Below are positions 7,973 through 10,314 of a DNA stretch of 10,314 bases, in pieces (the stretch's first letter is position 1; every line of letters starts with the position of its first letter). This DNA comes from Actinomycetes bacterium. Its GTDB lineage: Bacteria; Actinomycetota; Actinomycetes; Propionibacteriales; Propionibacteriaceae. The translations under genes and the position numbers were made by a program. The notes under the pieces are model-generated. The model worked only from the letters and a program-made list of their open reading frames with translations. It did not search any database and had not been told where the DNA came from. The stretch covers positions 1-10,314 of the forward strand of contig JAEYUH010000085.1 of the NCBI GenBank assembly GCA_023432725.1, in the 5' to 3' direction.

Positions 7973-7990
7973 TCCGAACAGTTGTTCGGA
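7973..7990. promoter_or_regulatory. LexA-binding SOS box of the ruvCAB operon
   Basis: A perfect palindrome with 8-base arms, TCCGAACA-N2-TGTTCGGA. Its core CGAAC-N4-GTTCG is the LexA operator known from mycobacteria and other actinobacteria. It lies 13 to 30 bases upstream of the ruvC ATG and covers the end of the -10 box and the expected transcription start. LexA bound here should block transcription until DNA damage. ruvC is a known LexA target in mycobacteria. Confidence 0.85.
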
Positions 7991-8018
7991 TAGTACGGCG
8001 GACTCCCCGGCCGGGCGA
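7990..8018 (-). promoter_or_regulatory. ruvC promoter, overlapping the SOS box
   Basis: On the minus strand TACTAT (7995-7990) is a good -10 hexamer, with a weak -35 candidate TCGCCC (8018-8013) at 17 bases. Transcription would begin near 7983, inside the LexA palindrome, giving a leader of about 23 nt. Confidence 0.5.
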
Positions 8019-8033
8019 GCGGCCACGCCGGGG
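8005..8033 (-). terminator. GC-rich hairpin after yebC, possible weak terminator
   Basis: CCCCGGC (8033-8027) can pair with GCCGGGG (8011-8005) around a 15-nt loop, starting a few bases after the yebC stop. There is no U-tract, so it is not a standard intrinsic terminator, and it overlaps the -35 region of ruvC. In sequence this GC-rich a chance stem is possible. Confidence 0.25.
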
Positions 8034-8038
8034 CCGGC

Positions 8039-8806
8039 TCAGTTGTCGAGTTCCTCCAGGATGGCGTCCGGCACGTCCTCGTTGGAGTAGACGGTCTGGA
8101 CGTCGTCGAGGTCCTCGATCGCGTCGAGCAGCTTGAACAGCTTCTCGGCCGCCTCCTTCGCGTCCACCGCCTGGGTGTACTGCGGGACGAACTGCACCTC
8201 GGCCGACTCGTAGTCGAGGCCTGCGGCCTGGACGGCCTTGCGGACCTCGACGACCGCCGAGGGGTCGCTGATGACGCGGAAGGTGTCTCCTTCGTCGGAG
8301 ACGTCCTCGGGGTCGGCGTCCAGCGTCGCCTCGAGCAGGTCGTCCTCGCCGAGGGTCCGTCCGCCCTGGGTCTTGGCGACCTCGACGACGCCCTTGCGGT
8401 CGAAGATCCGCGAGACCGAGCCGACGTCGGCCATCGTGCCGCCGTTGCGGGTGACCGCGACCTTGACGTCGGAGGCGGACCGGTTGCGGTTGTCGGTGAG
8501 GCACTCGATGAGGATCGCCACCCCGGCAGGGCCGTACGCCTCGTACATGATCTCGGTGTAGTCGACGGCCTCGCCGCCGGCGCCGCTGCCGCGCTTGACG
8601 GCGCGGTCGATGTTGTCGTTGGGGACGGAGTTCTTCTTCGCCTTCTGGATCGCGTCGTACAGGGTCGGGTTCCCGCCGGGGTCACCGCCGCCAACCCGGG
8701 CCGCGACCTCGATGTTCTTGATCAGCTTGGCGAAGAGCTTGCCGCGCTTGGCATCGATGACAGCCTTCTTGTGCTTGGTGGTGGCCCACTTGGAGTGCCC
8801 GCTCAT
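8039..8806 (-). CDS. YebC/TACO1 family protein
   Basis: A 255-aa member of the widespread YebC family, long annotated as a transcriptional regulator; more recent work on family members points to a role in translation, relieving ribosome stalling at proline-rich stretches. The N-terminal signature [28 protein letters not shown] (1-28), the [27 protein letters not shown] segment (about 46-72) and the three-domain length are all typical. The ATG at 8806 has AGAAGGA (8818-8812) 5 nt upstream. It directly precedes ruvC, as in many actinobacteria, but the 78-base gap holds the separate SOS-controlled ruvC promoter, so yebC is probably expressed independently of it. Family is certain; the molecular role in this organism is not shown by the sequence. 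Confidence 0.95.
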   Translation of the reverse strand: MSGHSKWATTKHKKAVIDAKRGKLFAKLIKNIEVAARVGGGDPGGNPTLYDAIQKAKKNSVPNDNIDRAVKRGSGAGGEAVDYTEIMYEAYGPAGVAILIECLTDNRNRSASDVKVAVTRNGGTMADVGSVSRIFDRKGVVEVAKTQGGRTLGEDDLLEATLDADPEDVSDEGDTFRVISDPSAVVEVRKAVQAAGLDYESAEVQFVPQYTQAVDAKEAAEKLFKLLDAIEDLDDVQTVYSNEDVPDAILEELDN

Positions 8807-8842
8807 CTGCGTCCTTCTGGCTGGGGAAAAACTGCGGCCCCC

Positions 8843-8848
8843 ACTCTA
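8843..8848 (-). promoter_or_regulatory. Candidate -10 element for yebC
   Basis: TAGAGT (8848-8843, minus strand) lies 37 bases upstream of the yebC ATG and fits a -10 box. No convincing -35 is found at 17 bases (TTCGGC is at 19). It is back to back with the candidate lplA promoter. Confidence 0.3.
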
Positions 8849-8887
8849 GGCCAGCGACGCCCCGGCAGCCGAACCCCGCGGCTGTCG

Positions 8888-8893
8888 TATGCT
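8888..8893 (+). promoter_or_regulatory. Candidate -10 element giving a leaderless lplA transcript
   Basis: TATGCT matches TANNNT and is followed by seven bases and then GTG (8901) directly followed by ATG (8904). Transcription would begin at or one base before the GTG. No Shine-Dalgarno precedes any of the three possible starts (8889, 8901, 8904), which fits leaderless initiation. No clear -35 is visible. Confidence 0.4.
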
Positions 8894-8900
8894 CACCGGC

Positions 8901-9962
8901 GTGATGCAGCGGCAGCATGGTGAGTACAAGGTGCCCGGGGGCAAGCTGGTGGCCGTGGACCTCCTCGTGGAGGACGGCAGGCTCGCGCAGGTGAGCGTGA
9001 GCGGGGACTTCTTCCTCGATCCCGACGACGCCCTCGAACTGATCGACGCAGCCCTCACCGGTCAGCCCGCCACCGCCGACGTCGGGCAACTGTCCAGGGC
9101 GCTGGACGCCGCGTTGCCGCCCGGGGTGTCCATGATCGGCTTCGACACCAGGGCGGTGGCGATCGCCGTCCGCCGGGCCCTCGGGCTGTCGAGCGGCTGG
9201 GGCGACCACGAGTTCACCTTCCTCGACCCGGGACCGCTCTCCCCCGCCATGCACGCCGCCCTCGACGAGGTGCTCGGACGCGAACTGGCCGCCGGGCGCC
9301 GTGGGCCCACCTTCCGGTTCTGGGACTGGGAGGAGCCCGCGGTGGTGATCGGTTCCTTCCAGTCGCTGCGCAACGAGGTCGACCTCGAGGCGGCCGGGCG
9401 GCACGGCATCCAGGTGGTGCGCCGGGTCTCCGGCGGCGGCGCCATGTTCATGGAGGCCGGCAATTGCATCACCTTCTCCCTGGTCGTGCCGGCCAGCCTC
9501 GTCGACGGCCTGAGCTACGAGGACTCCTACGCCTTCCTCGACGCCTGGGTGCTGGACGCCCTGGCAGGGGTGGGGGTGAGGGCCCGCTACGCGGGGCTGA
9601 ACGACATCGCCTCCGACGCCGGGAAGATCGCCGGTGCCGCCCAGAAGCGGTTCGTCGGCGGGGCCGTCCTGCACCACGTGACGATGGCCTACGACATCGA
9701 CGCCGACAAGATGCTTCAGGTGCTGCGGATCGGTCGCGAGAAGCTCTCGGACAAGGGGACGAAGTCGGCCAACAAGCGGGTCGACCCGGTGCGTTCCCAG
9801 ACCAGGATGCCGCGCGAGCAGGTGATGGCGAGTTTCCTGGAGACCTTCCGGAGCCGGTACCGGGTCGTCGACGGCTCCCTCACCGCAGCGGAACTGGCGC
9901 GGGCTACCGAACTCGTCGAGACGAAGTTCGGCACCTCCGGGTGGACCGCGCGCGTGCCCTGA
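8901..9962 (+). CDS. lplA: Lipoate-protein ligase with an N-terminal LplB-like domain fused to the LplA catalytic domain
   Basis: Predicted to attach lipoate (through lipoyl-AMP) to E2 and H-protein domains. In the 353-aa form, residues about 5-95 (YKVPGGKLVAVDLLV, then VSGDFFLDPDDALELI) resemble the accessory domain of lipoate ligases, best known as the separate LplB protein of Thermoplasma. Residues about 100-320 are the BPL/LplA catalytic domain, with RRVSGGGAMFMEAGN (174-188), GLNDIASDAGKIAGAAQK (232-249) including the expected catalytic Lys242, and VLHHVTMAYDID (256-267). In E. coli LplA the accessory domain follows the catalytic domain, so the order is reversed here. The start is uncertain: ATG 8889, GTG 8901 and ATG 8904 are in frame. 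I prefer 8901 from the leaderless promoter layout. The gene is divergent from yebC and converges on the downstream membrane protein gene with a 34-base gap. An octanoyltransferase (LipM-like) activity is a less likely alternative. Confidence 0.85.
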   Translation: MMQRQHGEYKVPGGKLVAVDLLVEDGRLAQVSVSGDFFLDPDDALELIDAALTGQPATADVGQLSRALDAALPPGVSMIGFDTRAVAIAVRRALGLSSGWGDHEFTFLDPGPLSPAMHAALDEVLGRELAAGRRGPTFRFWDWEEPAVVIGSFQSLRNEVDLEAAGRHGIQVVRRVSGGGAMFMEAGNCITFSLVVPASLVDGLSYEDSYAFLDAWVLDALAGVGVRARYAGLNDIASDAGKIAGAAQKRFVGGAVLHHVTMAYDIDADKMLQVLRIGREKLSDKGTKSANKRVDPVRSQTRMPREQVMASFLETFRSRYRVVDGSLTAAELARATELVETKFGTSGWTARVP

Positions 9963-9996
9963 GGGCGGGTGGCCGCAGGCGGTGGATCGGCGGACG

Positions 9997-10308
9997 TCAG
10001 CGCCGGCGTCCCCAGGCGTAGACGGCGTTCACCAGCGCGATCCCAACCCAGACGATGATAAGTCCGGCCAGCCCCGCATTGCCGGTGGCGATGGCAGTCA
10101 GCGGGATCGCCATCACGATGGAGATGATCGCCAGGACGAACCCCGTCCGGTCCGCGGCCGCCGGGTGCTGCACCGGCGCCGGGGCGACCGGTTGCTGGTG
10201 CGGTACCAGGGACTGGCCGGGATACCCCGACTGCGCAGGCGACGCAGTGGCCGGCGGCTGCGGCCAGAGTTCGTCGTTGGTGGGCTCGCGATAGTCCGAA
10301 CTGCTCAC
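9997..10308 (-). CDS. Small membrane protein with a Pro/Gln-rich N-terminus, function unknown
   Basis: A 103-aa protein that I do not recognise beyond its layout. Residues 1-54 are hydrophilic, rich in Pro, Gln, Ala and Ser, and probably disordered. Two hydrophobic helices follow (about 56-74 and 78-98), and the protein ends WGRRR, which favours a cytoplasmic C-terminus. Small actinobacterial membrane proteins of the DUF4190 type share this plan, but I cannot confirm membership. The proposed GTG start at 10308 lies six bases from the window edge, where the frame is still open, so the true start could be further right. Codon use matches its neighbours. Confidence 0.65.
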   Translation of the reverse strand: MSSSDYREPTNDELWPQPPATASPAQSGYPGQSLVPHQQPVAPAPVQHPAAADRTGFVLAIISIVMAIPLTAIATGNAGLAGLIIVWVGIALVNAVYAWGRRR

Positions 10309-10314
10309 GGTCCC

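Noticed and set aside
7961..8026. A longer RuvC start adding 22 residues (MAARPAGES...)
   Set aside because: It would start upstream of the promoter and SOS box, and the family N-terminus is MRVLGVDPG at 7960.
9963..9996. Possible terminator between the convergent lplA and the small membrane protein gene
   Set aside because: The 34 bases show no stable stem with a U-tract on either strand.
1..10314. Mobile element, phage, CRISPR, toxin-antitoxin or defence system
   Set aside because: No transposase, integrase, direct-repeat array, terminal repeats or composition shift seen. All genes but the channel and the small membrane protein belong to well-known housekeeping families.

Overview
The window looks like chromosomal DNA of a high-GC actinobacterium. 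G+C is high throughout, with G/C at most third codon positions, GTG starts and very tight gene packing. The order yebC-ruvC-ruvA-ruvB-yajC-secD-secF-apt-rel is the classic actinobacterial block. Details such as the gene content around apt/rel would fit Propionibacteriaceae or a relative, but I cannot fix the genus from this sequence alone.

Layout. The conserved block is on the minus strand, so it reads from right to left. yebC (8806-8039) starts from a divergent intergenic region. ruvC-ruvA-ruvB (7960-5794) follow with 4-nt overlaps, behind a promoter that overlaps a near-perfect LexA/SOS operator (7973-7990). Next is a run of yajC, secD, secF and apt, plus a two-pore-helix K+ channel with an RCK domain (5693-782). 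The secD/secF and apt/channel junctions are both one-base TGATG overlaps. The bifunctional (p)ppGpp synthetase/hydrolase gene rel starts at 674 behind its own likely promoter and runs off the left edge; only its HD hydrolase half is present. At the right end, a lipoate-protein ligase gene (8901-9962) runs on the plus strand, divergent from yebC. It converges on a small two-helix membrane protein gene (10308-9997) whose start lies close to the right edge.

How the genes fit together. RuvABC is the Holliday-junction migration and cleavage machine, and its SOS box predicts DNA-damage induction. YajC-SecD-SecF is the accessory complex of the Sec translocon. Apt salvages adenine and Rel sets (p)ppGpp levels. 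The extra member is the channel gene between apt and rel.

Most interesting points: (1) the channel gene carries an in-frame AGGAGG plus ATG exactly at the junction of pore and RCK domain, the layout used by MthK to make free RCK subunits; (2) the lipoate ligase has an LplB-like accessory domain fused in front of the catalytic domain, the reverse of the E. coli LplA order; (3) that ligase gene appears to be leaderless. I see no mobile element, CRISPR array, tRNA or rRNA. No stretch longer than about 110 bases lacks a gene.
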